Assembly (NCBI GenBank): GCA_002841395.1
Contig: PGZM01000010.1
Location: 1 to 64,000, forward strand
From: Firmicutes bacterium HGW-Firmicutes-9
GTDB lineage: Bacteria; Bacillota; Clostridia; Christensenellales; CAG-138
Direction of reading: 5' to 3'
Length of the DNA stretch: 64,000 bases
The notes under the pieces were generated by a model. The model was not told the DNA's origin and searched no databases. It saw nothing but the letters and a program-made list of their open reading frames with translations. Every line of letters starts with the position of its first letter. The first letter of the stretch is position 1. Position numbers and translations under genes: made by a program. Below, in pieces: positions 1 to 8,347 of this stretch.

Positions 1-150
1 TAAGCACTTTGCAGTACCCTTGCCTCAGAATTACTGGCTTGTTTTTTGTTTCTTGCACTATATAGTTTTCAAGGTGCTCACCCGCTTTTACCCTTGTTCA
101 GGGCTCGTGCGGCGCCGTCGTTTTCGTTTGTTCCCTGCGACAGCTTGCTT
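1..150 (-). other. Leader of a probable rRNA operon that leaves the window leftward
   Basis: On the minus strand this stretch lies just downstream of a good promoter and contains CCTTGAAAACTATATAG (around 60-80), a sequence type typical of rRNA operon leaders and spacers in Bacillota. No rRNA body is visible, so the 16S gene, if present, starts beyond the left edge. An rRNA operon directly after lysS is a common gene order in Bacillota and supports the reading. It is inferred from the leader only. Confidence 0.5.
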
Positions 151-179
151 AGTATAGCAGCGAAACGGGCTCAAGACAA
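151..179 (-). promoter_or_regulatory. Sigma-A type promoter, probably for an rRNA operon
   Basis: On the minus strand the -35 box TTGTCT (174-179) and the -10 box TATACT (151-156) are separated by exactly 17 bases. A possible second, weaker upstream promoter has TATAAT at 215-220 and TTAATT at 238-243. The stretch 181-360 upstream is AT-rich, as expected for UP elements of rRNA promoters. Otherwise I see nothing in it. Confidence 0.55.
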
Positions 180-361
180 AGAGTGATTATGGTCGTATTT
201 CGCGATTATCCGTTATTATAATCATTCTCGCGTCATGAATTAAAAATATTCTTCTCGTTTGTTCTCAAACTCTCGTTTTCTCCGTTTTTTAAAATCAATT
301 TTACGGATACAAAATCTTCCTCTAACAGCACGGTTTAAGGCCGTTTTTCAATCGACATAGA

Positions 362-398
362 ACGCAAAAGCCTGCCCGCGGAAACCCCGCAGACAGGC
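362..398 (-). terminator. lysS terminator
   Basis: A 12-bp stem (370-381 with 387-398) follows the lysS stop codon. The two positions that mismatch when read on the plus strand become G-U pairs in the leftward RNA, so the hairpin fits the minus strand best. A short T-rich tail follows. Confidence 0.6.
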
Positions 399-457
399 TG
401 TTTTTTGCTCAACGTGCATTTCTGACCGTTTCGCAAAACAGTCAGGGACGATATCGA

Positions 458-1978
458 CTATTTAATCGGCTTCATCGTCGGGAAGAGCAGCACGTCGCGA
501 ATGGTCGCGGCGTTGGTCAACAGCATCACCATGCGGTCGATACCGATGCCGATGCCGCCCGTCGGTGGCAGACCGTATTCCAGTGCGGTGCAGAAATCCT
601 CGTCGATCATCATCGCCTCGTCGTCGCCCTTGGCGCGCTCGTTTGCCTGCTGGGTGAATCTGCCGCGCTGATCGACGGGGTCGTTGAGCTCCGAGAACGC
701 GTTTGCGTACTCGTGCCCTGCGATAAACAACTCGAACCGCTCCGTGAGGTGCGGTGCGGAAGGCTTACGCTTGCTCAAGGGAGAAATCTCTACCGGATAG
801 TCGATGATAAACGTCGGTTGGATCAGCGTGTCCTCGACAAACGCGTCAAACGCCTCGGCAAGCAGCTTCCCGCGAGAGGCGGTCTTGTCCTTGACCTCCA
901 GCTTGAGCGACTTCGCCTTTTCGCGCGCTTCCTCGTCGGTTGCGCAAGCGTAGAAGTCCACGCCCGTCACCTTGCGGACCGCCTCGTTCATTGAAACACG
1001 CGCGAAAGGCGGCGTGAGATCGATCTCCTGCTCCTGATAGGTAATCTTCGTCGTACCGTTGACAGCCATGCTGCAGCGCGAGAAGAGGTCTTCTGCCAGC
1101 TCCATCATGCCGTTGTAGTCGCTATACGCCTGATACGCCTCAATGGTCGTAAACTCCGGGTTATGCATGGCGTCCATGCCCTCGTTGCGGAACAGGCGGC
1201 CGATCTCGTAGACGCGCTCCAGCCCGCCGACCACACACTCCTTGAGGTGCAGCTCGGTAGCAATGCGCAGATACATGTCCAGATCCAGCGAGTTATGGTG
1301 CGTCACAAACGGGCGCGCCGAGGCGCCGCTCGCGGTGGTGTTGAGCACGGGGGTTTCCACCTCGATGAATCCGCGTTCGTCCATACGGCGGCGAATCTCC
1401 GAGATGATGCGGCTGCGCTTTTGGAACATATCGCGCACGTCGGGGTTGACGATCAGGTCAACAAACCGCTGGCGATAGCGCAGCTCCGGGTCCTTTAGGC
1501 CGTGGAACTTCTCCGGCAGCGGACGCAAGGACTTTGATAACAGCGTGACTTCCTGCGCATGCACGCTGGTCTCGCCCGTTCTCGTGACGAATACATAGCC
1601 CTTCACGCCGACGATGTCTCCAATATCAAACGTCTTAAACGCATCGTAGACGCCCTCAGGCAGCTCGTCGCGCTTGAAGTAGACCTGTATGCGGCCTCTG
1701 GCGTCCAGCAGGTGTGCAAAGCTCGCCTTGCCCATGATGCGGCGGGAGATCATGCGTCCCGCGATGGAGACCTGCGCGCCGTGCTCGCCTTCCGGCGGCT
1801 GGGGCATGGCTAAAATATCGCGGCTATAGTGGCTCACGTCATAGGTGGTGTTGGCAAAGGGATCCTTCCCCGCCGCCTGCAGCGCGCTGAGCTTGTCTCT
1901 TCGCACCTGCAGCAGCTCCGAGAGCTGCTCCTGCGTGAGTTCCTGTTCCTGGTTCAACTGGTCAACGGGGTGTTCCAT
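458..1978 (-). CDS. lysS: Lysyl-tRNA synthetase, class II
   Basis: Charges tRNA-Lys with lysine in the cytoplasm. The 506-residue length is normal for bacterial LysS. An N-terminal OB-fold anticodon-binding domain covers roughly residues 65-160. The class II catalytic core follows, with motif 2 (FRNEG at 263-267, then HNPEFT) and motif 3 (GIGIGIDR, ending near residue 482). The ATG start has an AGGAGAG ribosome binding site. It is the last gene of the leftward dusB-greA-lysS series and is separated from greA by a hairpin with a T-tract, so it may be expressed partly by readthrough. The conserved motifs make the call secure. Confidence 0.97.
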   Translation of the reverse strand: MEHPVDQLNQEQELTQEQLSELLQVRRDKLSALQAAGKDPFANTTYDVSHYSRDILAMPQPPEGEHGAQVSIAGRMISRRIMGKASFAHLLDARGRIQVYFKRDELPEGVYDAFKTFDIGDIVGVKGYVFVTRTGETSVHAQEVTLLSKSLRPLPEKFHGLKDPELRYRQRFVDLIVNPDVRDMFQKRSRIISEIRRRMDERGFIEVETPVLNTTASGASARPFVTHHNSLDLDMYLRIATELHLKECVVGGLERVYEIGRLFRNEGMDAMHNPEFTTIEAYQAYSDYNGMMELAEDLFSRCSMAVNGTTKITYQEQEIDLTPPFARVSMNEAVRKVTGVDFYACATDEEAREKAKSLKLEVKDKTASRGKLLAEAFDAFVEDTLIQPTFIIDYPVEISPLSKRKPSAPHLTERFELFIAGHEYANAFSELNDPVDQRGRFTQQANERAKGDDEAMMIDEDFCTALEYGLPPTGGIGIGIDRMVMLLTNAATIRDVLLFPTMKPIK

Positions 1979-2026
1979 TTTTCTCTCTCCTAAAACTCTA
2001 CTCTGCCGGCAAATCCGGCGCGATTA

Positions 2027-2055
2027 CAAAAAACAAGGGGGCTTAGAAGCCCCCG
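2027..2055 (-). terminator. Hairpin with T-tract between greA and lysS
   Basis: The palindrome GGGGGCTTCTAAGCCCCC on the minus strand (2037-2054) is followed by TTGTTTTTTG. It sits 16 bases after the greA stop codon and would end or attenuate greA transcription before lysS. Confidence 0.75.
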
Positions 2056-2070
2056 AAAAACCTGACTGCG

Positions 2071-2544
2071 TTACTTGCCGATGGAAGAGACCTTCAGCTT
2101 CAGCATGCCGCCGGGGGTGACAACCTCGACCACATCGCCGGCTTTATGCCCAAGCACAGCCTTGCCGATCGGCGATTCGTTGGAGATTCGCCCGTTGACC
2201 GGATCTGCTTCTGCGCTGCCTACGATCTGGAAGGTGTACTTTTTCGTTTTGTCGTTCATGTCGGCGAGCTTCACCGTCGCGCCCACGCCGACCGTATTGA
2301 AGTCGATTGCGTTCTCGTCGATGACTTTGGCGTTTTTCAGCTCGTTTTCAAGCTGCTGGATGTCATATTCGTTTTTCGCTTGTTCATTCTTCGCTGCGTC
2401 ATATTCCGCGTTTTCAGAGAGGTCTCCGAACGCGCGCGCAATTTTCAGCTGCTCGGCAATCTCAAGCCGCCTCGTCGTCTTGAGAATCTCCAGCCGCTCC
2501 TCGCGTTTTGTGATTTCTTCAGGCGTGAGCCAGATATCTGCCAT
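2071..2544 (-). CDS. greA: Transcription elongation factor GreA
   Basis: Rescues backtracked RNA polymerase by stimulating cleavage of the 3' end of the nascent RNA. The 157 residues are the normal length. The N-terminal half (about 1-75) is the antiparallel coiled coil, with the acidic tip region [12 protein letters not shown] around 42-53. The C-terminal half is the FKBP-like domain ending in the typical [12 protein letters not shown] pattern. It starts at ATG behind a GGAG site. It has its own strong promoter (2600-2628) overlapping the 3' end of dusB, and a leader hairpin (2564-2588). Confidence 0.97.
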   Translation of the reverse strand: MADIWLTPEEITKREERLEILKTTRRLEIAEQLKIARAFGDLSENAEYDAAKNEQAKNEYDIQQLENELKNAKVIDENAIDFNTVGVGATVKLADMNDKTKKYTFQIVGSAEADPVNGRISNESPIGKAVLGHKAGDVVEVVTPGGMLKLKVSSIGK

Positions 2545-2563
2545 CGTTCGTTACTCCTTCATG

Positions 2564-2588
2564 GGTAGGGCTTGGAATCCGACCCTAC
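2564..2588 (-). other. Hairpin in the greA 5' leader
   Basis: GGTAGGGTC and its partner GCCCTACC form a stem in the leader between the greA promoter and its start codon. No T-tract follows, so it is probably not a terminator. It could be a stabilising or regulatory structure. Confidence 0.35.
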
Positions 2589-2599
2589 CGTGTTTACCT

Positions 2600-2628
2600 A
2601 TTATATTGGTGCAAAAAAATCGTGTCAA
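2600..2628 (-). promoter_or_regulatory. Consensus sigma-A promoter for greA
   Basis: On the minus strand TTGACA (2623-2628) and TATAAT (2600-2605) are both perfect consensus boxes with 17-base spacing. The -35 box overlaps the last codons of dusB. Confidence 0.85.
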
Positions 2629-3575
2629 CCCCATATTTGCTCGAGTTCTTCGAGCGTTTTGCAAGTGTTGATGCGGGTTCTGAGTTTTGCCGCGTCATGA
2701 ATGCCCCTCAGATAGAACGCGAGGTGCTTTCTCAGTTCAATGATCGCGTGGTCGCCTTTTTCAGCCAGCGCCATACGCGCATGGCGCATCGCGGTTTCGC
2801 GCCGCTCGTCCCAGGTGGGCGGCGTGTAGGGCCTGCCTTCCAGCGCGCAGACGATCTCCTCAAACACAAACGGGTTGCCGAGCGCGCCGCGCCCGATCAT
2901 CACGCCGTCGCATCCGGTCTCATGCAGGGTGTCCAACGCGCTTTTCGCGTCATGTACGTCTCCGTTGGCGATCACGGGAATCTTCACCGCCTGCTTCACC
3001 CGCGCCATACACGCGTGATCCGCGATGCCGGAATACATCTGCTCGCGCGTTCTGCCGTGGATGGTGAGGAAAGCTGCTCCGTTCGCCTCGCAGATACGGG
3101 CAAATTCCTCCGCGTTTTCGTGCGCTGCGTCCCAGCCTTTGCGGAACTTCACCGAGACGGGAACGTGGGCGGCATCGACCACCGCGCGTACGATTCTGCC
3201 CGCGAGCGCAGGATCACGCATCAACGCGCTGCCGTCTCCGTTTCCGGCGATCTTCGGCGCGGGGCAACCCATGTTTAAATCGATGGAAAGCAGCAGTTCG
3301 CCCAGATCGCGTTCAACAATGCCGACCGCTTTTGCGAGGGTTTCCGACTCGCTGCCAAATAGCTGTACCGCATACGGCGCGTCGCCCTCTTCCGGCAGAT
3401 ATAGCGCGCGGGTCTTATCACTCATAAAGAGCAGCCCTTTTGCGCTGATCATCTCGCTGGTGACGAGGTCTGCGCCGCGCTCGCGGCAAAGAAGGCGAAA
3501 TGTCCGGTCGGAAAACCCTGCCATGGGTGCTAAACATACCACCGGTCGCTCCGCGGGGAATAGTGCTTTCGTCAT
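2625..3575 (-). CDS. dusB: tRNA-dihydrouridine synthase (DusB/Nifr3 family)
   Basis: FMN-dependent reduction of uridine to dihydrouridine in tRNA. The N-terminal TIM barrel has the APMAG start (about 16-20) and the motif NMGCPAPKI (101-109) with the catalytic Cys104. GRTREQMYSG and IGRGALGNP complete the FMN site. The C-terminal helical tRNA-binding part covers about 240-316. Its 316 residues match the family. The start codon overlaps the stop of the upstream membrane protein (ATGA), implying translational coupling. Placement before greA-lysS is conserved in Bacillota. Confidence 0.93.
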   Translation of the reverse strand: MTKALFPAERPVVCLAPMAGFSDRTFRLLCRERGADLVTSEMISAKGLLFMSDKTRALYLPEEGDAPYAVQLFGSESETLAKAVGIVERDLGELLLSIDLNMGCPAPKIAGNGDGSALMRDPALAGRIVRAVVDAAHVPVSVKFRKGWDAAHENAEEFARICEANGAAFLTIHGRTREQMYSGIADHACMARVKQAVKIPVIANGDVHDAKSALDTLHETGCDGVMIGRGALGNPFVFEEIVCALEGRPYTPPTWDERRETAMRHARMALAEKGDHAIIELRKHLAFYLRGIHDAAKLRTRINTCKTLEELEQIWG

Positions 3576-4207
3576 GGCGCTTCGGTGGGCTTCGGCGTAG
3601 GCGTCGCCGCCGGAATCGGGGTCATGTTCGGGTCCGGCGTGCCGAGATTGGACGAATCCGGGTTTTCCTCCACCAACACGAGCTCGGTGATATACCAGCG
3701 CGCGTTGGCGTTGATGAACTTGATCTTATAACGCTTTGGCGTCCATTCCGGCAACGGATAGTCCGCGGGGTTTTGATCCTCGCTCAACTGATCCGCGTTG
3801 ATGTTGCCCTTGAGCGATACGCGCTCCGTCGCAGTCACGGTTGCGCTCATCGACCACGGCAGCACGCTGATCTTCTCAATCGTCAGATCATAGGTGTAGT
3901 CCGTGATCGTATAGTTTGCATAGGTCGCGTCGGACATCGCCGGATCGTTCTGCAAAAACGTCAGCGTAAAATATTCTTCCAGATCGTTCCGCGCGCCATC
4001 GGCAAACACGCACTCCGCACGCAGCGCCATGCCCTCGGACGTCAGGATATATAGGTTGGAATACCGCTCGGCGGTCAAAAAAGCGCCGATGCAGAGAATG
4101 CAGGCAAGGATAATCAGCATCAGCGAGCGCACGACATACATCATCGAACGCCGCGCGACGCGGAGCCTTTTTACATCTCTCGGTTCTTCATAGCTTGAAT
4201 TTGTCAT
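3572..4207 (-). CDS. Single-pass membrane protein of unknown function with Pro/Thr tail
   Basis: 211 residues with no family I recognise. A short basic N-terminus (residues about 12-20) precedes one hydrophobic segment (about 24-45), so the bulk is probably extracytoplasmic. The soluble part contains a two-strand-rich region around 60-190, and the C-terminus is rich in Pro and Thr (TPIPAATPTPKP), like a short wall-spanning stalk. It overlaps dusB by four bases, so the two are probably co-transcribed. GAAGGTGAAG lies before the ATG. A candidate promoter is at 4227-4256. Function unknown. Confidence 0.75.
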   Translation of the reverse strand: MTNSSYEEPRDVKRLRVARRSMMYVVRSLMLIILACILCIGAFLTAERYSNLYILTSEGMALRAECVFADGARNDLEEYFTLTFLQNDPAMSDATYANYTITDYTYDLTIEKISVLPWSMSATVTATERVSLKGNINADQLSEDQNPADYPLPEWTPKRYKIKFINANARWYITELVLVEENPDSSNLGTPDPNMTPIPAATPTPKPTEAP

Positions 4208-4226
4208 TTCTTCACCTTCGTTCGCT

Positions 4227-4256
4227 ATAATAGCATATCTCGCCGGCTCTTAGCAA
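4227..4256 (-). promoter_or_regulatory. Candidate promoter for the 3572-4207 gene and dusB
   Basis: TTGCTA (4251-4256) and TATTAT (4227-4232) on the minus strand with an 18-base spacer, 20 bases before the start codon. The match is moderate. Confidence 0.4.
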
Positions 4257-4401
4257 ACCAACAAATTGGAAACAAAACCGCGCACGTATGCCACATTTCG
4301 CGGGTTTTGTCCCGCCCTCCCGCAGAGGCGGTTTCGGCCGCCAACGCCACACCCCATCACAGGATAACGTGATTTTCTCACGTACTTTTCGCAGCGCGCG
4401 G
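4257..4401. other. Intergenic stretch between divergent promoters
   Basis: It lies between a leftward and a rightward gene. Apart from the promoters on either side I see only GC-rich imperfect inverted repeats around 4290-4350 and no small gene. Confidence 0.4.
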
Positions 4402-4429
4402 TTGACACAGGAGTTGGGCGGCGTATAAT
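4402..4429 (+). promoter_or_regulatory. Strong sigma-A promoter for mrp
   Basis: Perfect TTGACA (4402-4407) and TATAAT (4424-4429) boxes with a 16-base spacer. The leader to the mrp start is about 100 bases and holds no recognised element. Confidence 0.8.
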
Positions 4430-4536
4430 GAAAACGCTGGGGTTTTCGGCATATACCGGATTAGAGGCATATTGCCCGTTCAAACCGCAATCTCTGCCTG
4501 TCTCCGGCAAATCCAAACAAAGGACAACCAATCAAT

Positions 4537-5376
4537 ATGGAAGAATGCACCCACGATTGCTCCAGTTGCGGAGCCAGCTGCAATAGCCGCGAAAAGACGA
4601 GTATGCTCGAAGAACCGCACACGATGACGCACGTCAAAAAGGTCATCGGCGTGGTCAGCGGCAAAGGCGGCGTCGGCAAATCCATCGTCACCTCCATGCT
4701 CGCGGTGCTCATGCGTCGCAGAGGCTATAAGACCGCGATTCTTGACGCGGACATCACCGGACCCTCGATCCCGCAGGCGTTCGGCCTGCACTCCCGCGCG
4801 GAAGGCTCCGATCAGGGCATCTTCCCTGTGATGAGCAAAACCGGCGTCGAGGTCATGAGCATGAACCTGCTGTTGGAGAACGAGACCGACCCCGTCGTCT
4901 GGCGCGGGCCGATCATCGCAGGCTCCGTCAAGCAGTTCTGGACGGACGTGATCTGGGGTAATGTGGACGTGATGTTCATCGACATGCCGCCGGGAACGGG
5001 CGACGTTCCGCTGACGGTGTTTCAGTCGATCCCCGTGGACGGTATCGTGGTCGTCACCTCGCCACAGCAGCTGGTGAGCATGATCGTCGAAAAAGCCGTT
5101 CACATGGCAAACATGATGGACATCCCCGTGCTCGCGCTCGTGCAGAACATGAGCTTTGTCGAGTGCCCGGGCTGCAGCGAAGTCGTCCGCCCGTTCGGCG
5201 AGAGCGACATCAAGGCTCTTGCCAAGAAACACAGCATCCCGACCACCGCCGAGCTGCCGATTCAGAGCGCGCTCGCCACCGCCTGCGACGCGGGGCTCAT
5301 CGAACTCTTTGAGGGAGACTGGCTCAACGGGCTTGCGGATCAGTTGGAAGCCATGTTAAGGTTTGAGAAGAAATAA
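4537..5376 (+). CDS. mrp: Mrp/NBP35-family iron-sulfur carrier ATPase
   Basis: P-loop NTPase of the MinD/Mrp group, which binds and transfers Fe-S clusters to apoproteins. The deviant Walker A SGKGGVGKS is at 41-49, Walker B-like FIDMPPGTGD near 147-156, and the family CxxC (Cys210, Cys213) bridges a cluster in the dimer. An additional N-terminal Cys cluster (Cys4, Cys8, Cys11, Cys15) precedes the ATPase, as in many anaerobe Mrp proteins. 279 residues. A consensus promoter lies upstream and a cupin gene follows 55 bases downstream, so the two are likely co-transcribed. Confidence 0.92.
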   Translation: MEECTHDCSSCGASCNSREKTSMLEEPHTMTHVKKVIGVVSGKGGVGKSIVTSMLAVLMRRRGYKTAILDADITGPSIPQAFGLHSRAEGSDQGIFPVMSKTGVEVMSMNLLLENETDPVVWRGPIIAGSVKQFWTDVIWGNVDVMFIDMPPGTGDVPLTVFQSIPVDGIVVVTSPQQLVSMIVEKAVHMANMMDIPVLALVQNMSFVECPGCSEVVRPFGESDIKALAKKHSIPTTAELPIQSALATACDAGLIELFEGDWLNGLADQLEAMLRFEKK

Positions 5377-5431
5377 ACGGTTATCGGATTTTGTGATTTT
5401 GAGACGGAATGTAATGTAAAGGAGAAACGGT

Positions 5432-5797
5432 ATGATCATTTCACACGTTGACGAAACGAAGATCGTGACCCTTCCCGACGGCCTGTACAAGAATGTTCAG
5501 GGGCAAGTGCTGATCTCTCCTGCCTGCGGCTCGGATCAAAATGTGCTGCGGTTGTTTCACATCGCAGAGGGCGGTTTCTCCGCCAACCATGCGCATGATT
5601 TCCCGCACTACATCTATGTTGTCGAGGGTGAAGGCACCATCGAGCTGAATCACGAGAAGTTCCCGATTCGCGCCGGATCATACGCCTTTGTTCCCAACAA
5701 TGCCCAGCACCAACTGGTCAACACGACCACAACCGGGCAGACGCTGAAGTTTCTCTGCATGGTTCCGGTCGAAGGCCACAAAGGATTTCCCGAATAA
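5432..5797 (+). CDS. Single-domain cupin protein
   Basis: 121 residues forming one cupin barrel. The first metal-binding motif is visible as ANHAHDFPHYIYVVEGEG and the second as PNNAQHQLVN, giving His ligands for a divalent metal. The substrate cannot be told from sequence. A clear AAAGGAG ribosome binding site stands 7 bases before the ATG. It follows mrp closely and ends at a shared bidirectional terminator. Such small cupins include isomerases, dioxygenases and sugar-binding proteins, so no reaction is assigned. Confidence 0.85.
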   Translation: MIISHVDETKIVTLPDGLYKNVQGQVLISPACGSDQNVLRLFHIAEGGFSANHAHDFPHYIYVVEGEGTIELNHEKFPIRAGSYAFVPNNAQHQLVNTTTTGQTLKFLCMVPVEGHKGFPE

Positions 5798-5818
5798 ACC
5801 CAATATGATAGAATAACA

Positions 5819-5861
5819 AAAAGGGCTTGCCGCTTGTGCATCACAGGCTGCAAGTCCTTTT
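5819..5861. terminator. Bidirectional terminator between the cupin gene and kbl
   Basis: AAAGGGCTTGC pairs with GCAAGTCCTTT (one G-U), flanked by A and T runs on both sides. It serves the convergent mrp-cupin and tdh-kbl transcripts. Confidence 0.7.
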
Positions 5862-5883
5862 GTTTTGCGTTGTAGTTCGAAAA

Positions 5884-7068
5884 TTAAATTCCCATCTCCG
5901 CTTTGACCGCGGCAAACGCTGAGACCGCGAAGTCGAGGTCTTCCTTTGTATGCGCGGCGGAGACCTGGGTTCGGATGCGCGCCTTGTTCATCGGCACCAC
6001 GGGATAGAAGAAGCCGACGACGTAGACGCCGTGCTCCAGCATCTTTTGCGCAAAGGTTTGCGCCGTCTGCGCGTCGTAGAGCATCACGGGCACGATGGGA
6101 TGCTCGCTTTTCGGCACGTCGAAGCCGAGCTTGCCGAGCTGTTCGCGGAAATACCGCGTGTTTTCGTGCAGCTTATCGCGCAGCGCGGTCGATTCTTCCA
6201 ATAAGTCCAGCACCTTGATGCTCGCGGCGCAGATTGCGGGCGCAACCGTATTCGAGAACAAATAAGGACGCGAACGCTGACGCAGCAGGTCGATAATCTC
6301 CTGCTTTGCAGCCGTGTAGCCGCCGCTAGCTCCACCGAGCGCCTTGCCCAGCGTGCCGGTGATGATGTCCACGCGCCCCATCACGCCGCAATATTCGTGC
6401 GTGCCGCGCCCGTGCTCGCCCATGAAGCCCACCGCGTGGCTGTCGTCCACCATGACGAGCGCGCCGTACTCCTCGGCAAGGTCGCACACGGCGGAGAGGT
6501 TTGCGATGAAACCATCCATCGAAAACACGCCGTCGGTTGCGATGAGCTTGATGCGCGCGCCGGTTGCCGCCTCCAGCTGCTCGCGGAGGCTCACCATGTC
6601 GTTGTTCTTATAGCGATAGCGCGCAGCCTTGCAGAGGCGCACGCCGTCGATGATGCTCGCGTGGTTAAGCTCGTCGGAGATCACCGCATCCGCATCGGTC
6701 AGCAGCGTCTCAAACAGGCCGCCGTTCGCGTCGAAACAGGAGCTGTAGAGAATCGCGTCATCCATGCCTAAAAAGCGCGCGATACGCGATTCCAGCTCTT
6801 TATGAATCTCCTGCGTACCGCAGATGAATCGCACGGACGAAAGCCCGTAGCCCCACTTGTCGTAGCTCTCCCTTGCCGCTTCGATCAGCGCGGGGTGATC
6901 CGCCAACCCCAGATAATTGTTGGCGCACATGTTGAGCACGCCGCTCGTCTTCGTGGTGTCGATCCGCGCGCCTTGCGGGGTCGTGATCACACGTTCCTGC
7001 TTGTAGGTGCCCGCAGCGCGGATTTCGTCCAGCGTGCCGCGATAGATTTCATATGCCGATTTGTTCAT
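5884..7068 (-). CDS. kbl: Glycine C-acetyltransferase (2-amino-3-ketobutyrate CoA ligase)
   Basis: PLP enzyme that cleaves 2-amino-3-ketobutyrate with CoA to glycine and acetyl-CoA, the second step of threonine degradation. It is an alpha-oxoamine synthase family member of 394 residues, the usual size. Key motifs are [10 protein letters not shown] (208-217) and the PLP lysine Lys242 in [14 protein letters not shown]. The ATG overlaps the tdh stop (ATGA), so the pair is translationally coupled. The neighbouring glycine cleavage genes suggest the product glycine is used for one-carbon units or serine. Confidence 0.96.
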   Translation of the reverse strand: MNKSAYEIYRGTLDEIRAAGTYKQERVITTPQGARIDTTKTSGVLNMCANNYLGLADHPALIEAARESYDKWGYGLSSVRFICGTQEIHKELESRIARFLGMDDAILYSSCFDANGGLFETLLTDADAVISDELNHASIIDGVRLCKAARYRYKNNDMVSLREQLEAATGARIKLIATDGVFSMDGFIANLSAVCDLAEEYGALVMVDDSHAVGFMGEHGRGTHEYCGVMGRVDIITGTLGKALGGASGGYTAAKQEIIDLLRQRSRPYLFSNTVAPAICAASIKVLDLLEESTALRDKLHENTRYFREQLGKLGFDVPKSEHPIVPVMLYDAQTAQTFAQKMLEHGVYVVGFFYPVVPMNKARIRTQVSAAHTKEDLDFAVSAFAAVKAEMGI

Positions 7069-8117
7069 GCGCGTTCCTCCGTCCAGTCCAGTACAACCTT
7101 GCCGCTTTGCCCGCTGTTCATCACGGCAAATGCTTCCTCAAACTCTGTATAGTGGAAGCGGTGCGTGAGAATCGGGGACAAATCCAGCCCGGATTCCACC
7201 ATCGCCATCATCTTGTACCACGTTTCATACATCTTTCTGCCGTAGATGCCCTGCAGCGTCAGCCCTTTGAAGATGACGTCGTTCCAGTCGATGACCGTGC
7301 CCGGACCCGCGATGCCAAGGAGCGCCACTTTTCCGCCGTTGCGCATCAGCTTGAGCATCTGGTTTAATGCCGCGCCGTTACCGCTCATCTCGCAGCCGAC
7401 GTCGAAGCCTTCGATGATGTGCAGCTCCTTCATCACTTCTTCGACAGATTGCGTCTTGAGGTTGACGGTGGCGCTGGCTCCCATCTTCTTTGCGATATCA
7501 AGGCGATAGTCGTTCACGTCGGTGATCACGATTCTGCGCGCACCGTTCTGGCGACAAATACCGACCGCCATCATCCCGATGGGACCTGCTCCCGTGATTA
7601 GTACATCCTCGCCCGTGACGTCGAACATCGTCGCCGTGTGGCAGGCATTGCCATAGGCGTCGTAGAAGGAGACAATCTCCTCCGGCGTGGTCGAGGGTAC
7701 GGCGATGACGTTTGTTTCTGGGATCACCAGATACTCGGCAAACGCGCCGTCGCGGTTCACGCCGACGCCCTTGGTGAACTTGCACCAGTGCCCGTTGCCC
7801 GCGCGGCAGTTGCGGCAGTGGCCGCATACGATGTGTCCTTCGCCCGTGACGATCTGGCCGACGTGATAGTCGTCCACGCCGGGGCCGAGCGCGGCGATTT
7901 CGCCGACGTACTCGTGGCCGATGGTCATCGGCGGCACGATGGTCTTCTGGCTCCATGCGTCCCAGTTGTAGATATGCACATCCGTTCCGCAGATTGCGGT
8001 CTTGTGGATCTTGATCAGCACCTCGCCGATCTGGGGTACGGGCGTTTTCACCTGCTTGAGGGTCAAGCCCTTGTCGGCGGTTTCCTTGACGAGCGCGCGC
8101 ATATAGGCCGGAATCAT
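7065..8117 (-). CDS. tdh: L-threonine 3-dehydrogenase
   Basis: Zinc-dependent NAD oxidoreductase that converts threonine to 2-amino-3-ketobutyrate. 350 residues. Catalytic zinc ligands Cys43, His68 and Glu69 and the structural zinc Cys98, Cys101, Cys104 and Cys112 are all present, as is the Rossmann motif GAGPIG. A CGGAGG site precedes the ATG. It is coupled to kbl downstream. It lies after the terminator of the glycine cleavage operon, so it probably has its own promoter; the AT-rich stretch 8160-8260 is the likely place, but no clean pair of boxes stands out. Confidence 0.95.
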   Translation of the reverse strand: MIPAYMRALVKETADKGLTLKQVKTPVPQIGEVLIKIHKTAICGTDVHIYNWDAWSQKTIVPPMTIGHEYVGEIAALGPGVDDYHVGQIVTGEGHIVCGHCRNCRAGNGHWCKFTKGVGVNRDGAFAEYLVIPETNVIAVPSTTPEEIVSFYDAYGNACHTATMFDVTGEDVLITGAGPIGMMAVGICRQNGARRIVITDVNDYRLDIAKKMGASATVNLKTQSVEEVMKELHIIEGFDVGCEMSGNGAALNQMLKLMRNGGKVALLGIAGPGTVIDWNDVIFKGLTLQGIYGRKMYETWYKMMAMVESGLDLSPILTHRFHYTEFEEAFAVMNSGQSGKVVLDWTEERA

Positions 8118-8302
8118 ATGATGTCCTCCGAAAAATCAAATTCAGGTTGGGGAATGGTGGAATTCGCTCCTACTAAAACTCTAGCTTTTTTAAGCGCCGT
8201 TTTCAATCCGTTGACAACAATATAAGATTTTCACTAAGATTCACAAATGATCATGAAAAGCTTATTGATCTGTAATATTCAAATATCAAACCGAAAAGCA
8301 CA

Positions 8303-8326
8303 CCCGCCGAAGTCTCCTCCGGCGGG
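8303..8326 (-). terminator. Terminator of the glycine cleavage operon
   Basis: CCCGCCG pairs with CGGCGGG just after the gcvT-glyA stop codon, with a T-rich tail on the minus strand (8287-8302). Confidence 0.6.
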
Positions 8327-8347
8327 CGTTTCTTATCGTATCTTTAA

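Noticed and set aside
4257-4401. Small gene upstream of mrp
   Set aside because: Short open frames here have no ribosome binding site and overlap the mrp promoter.
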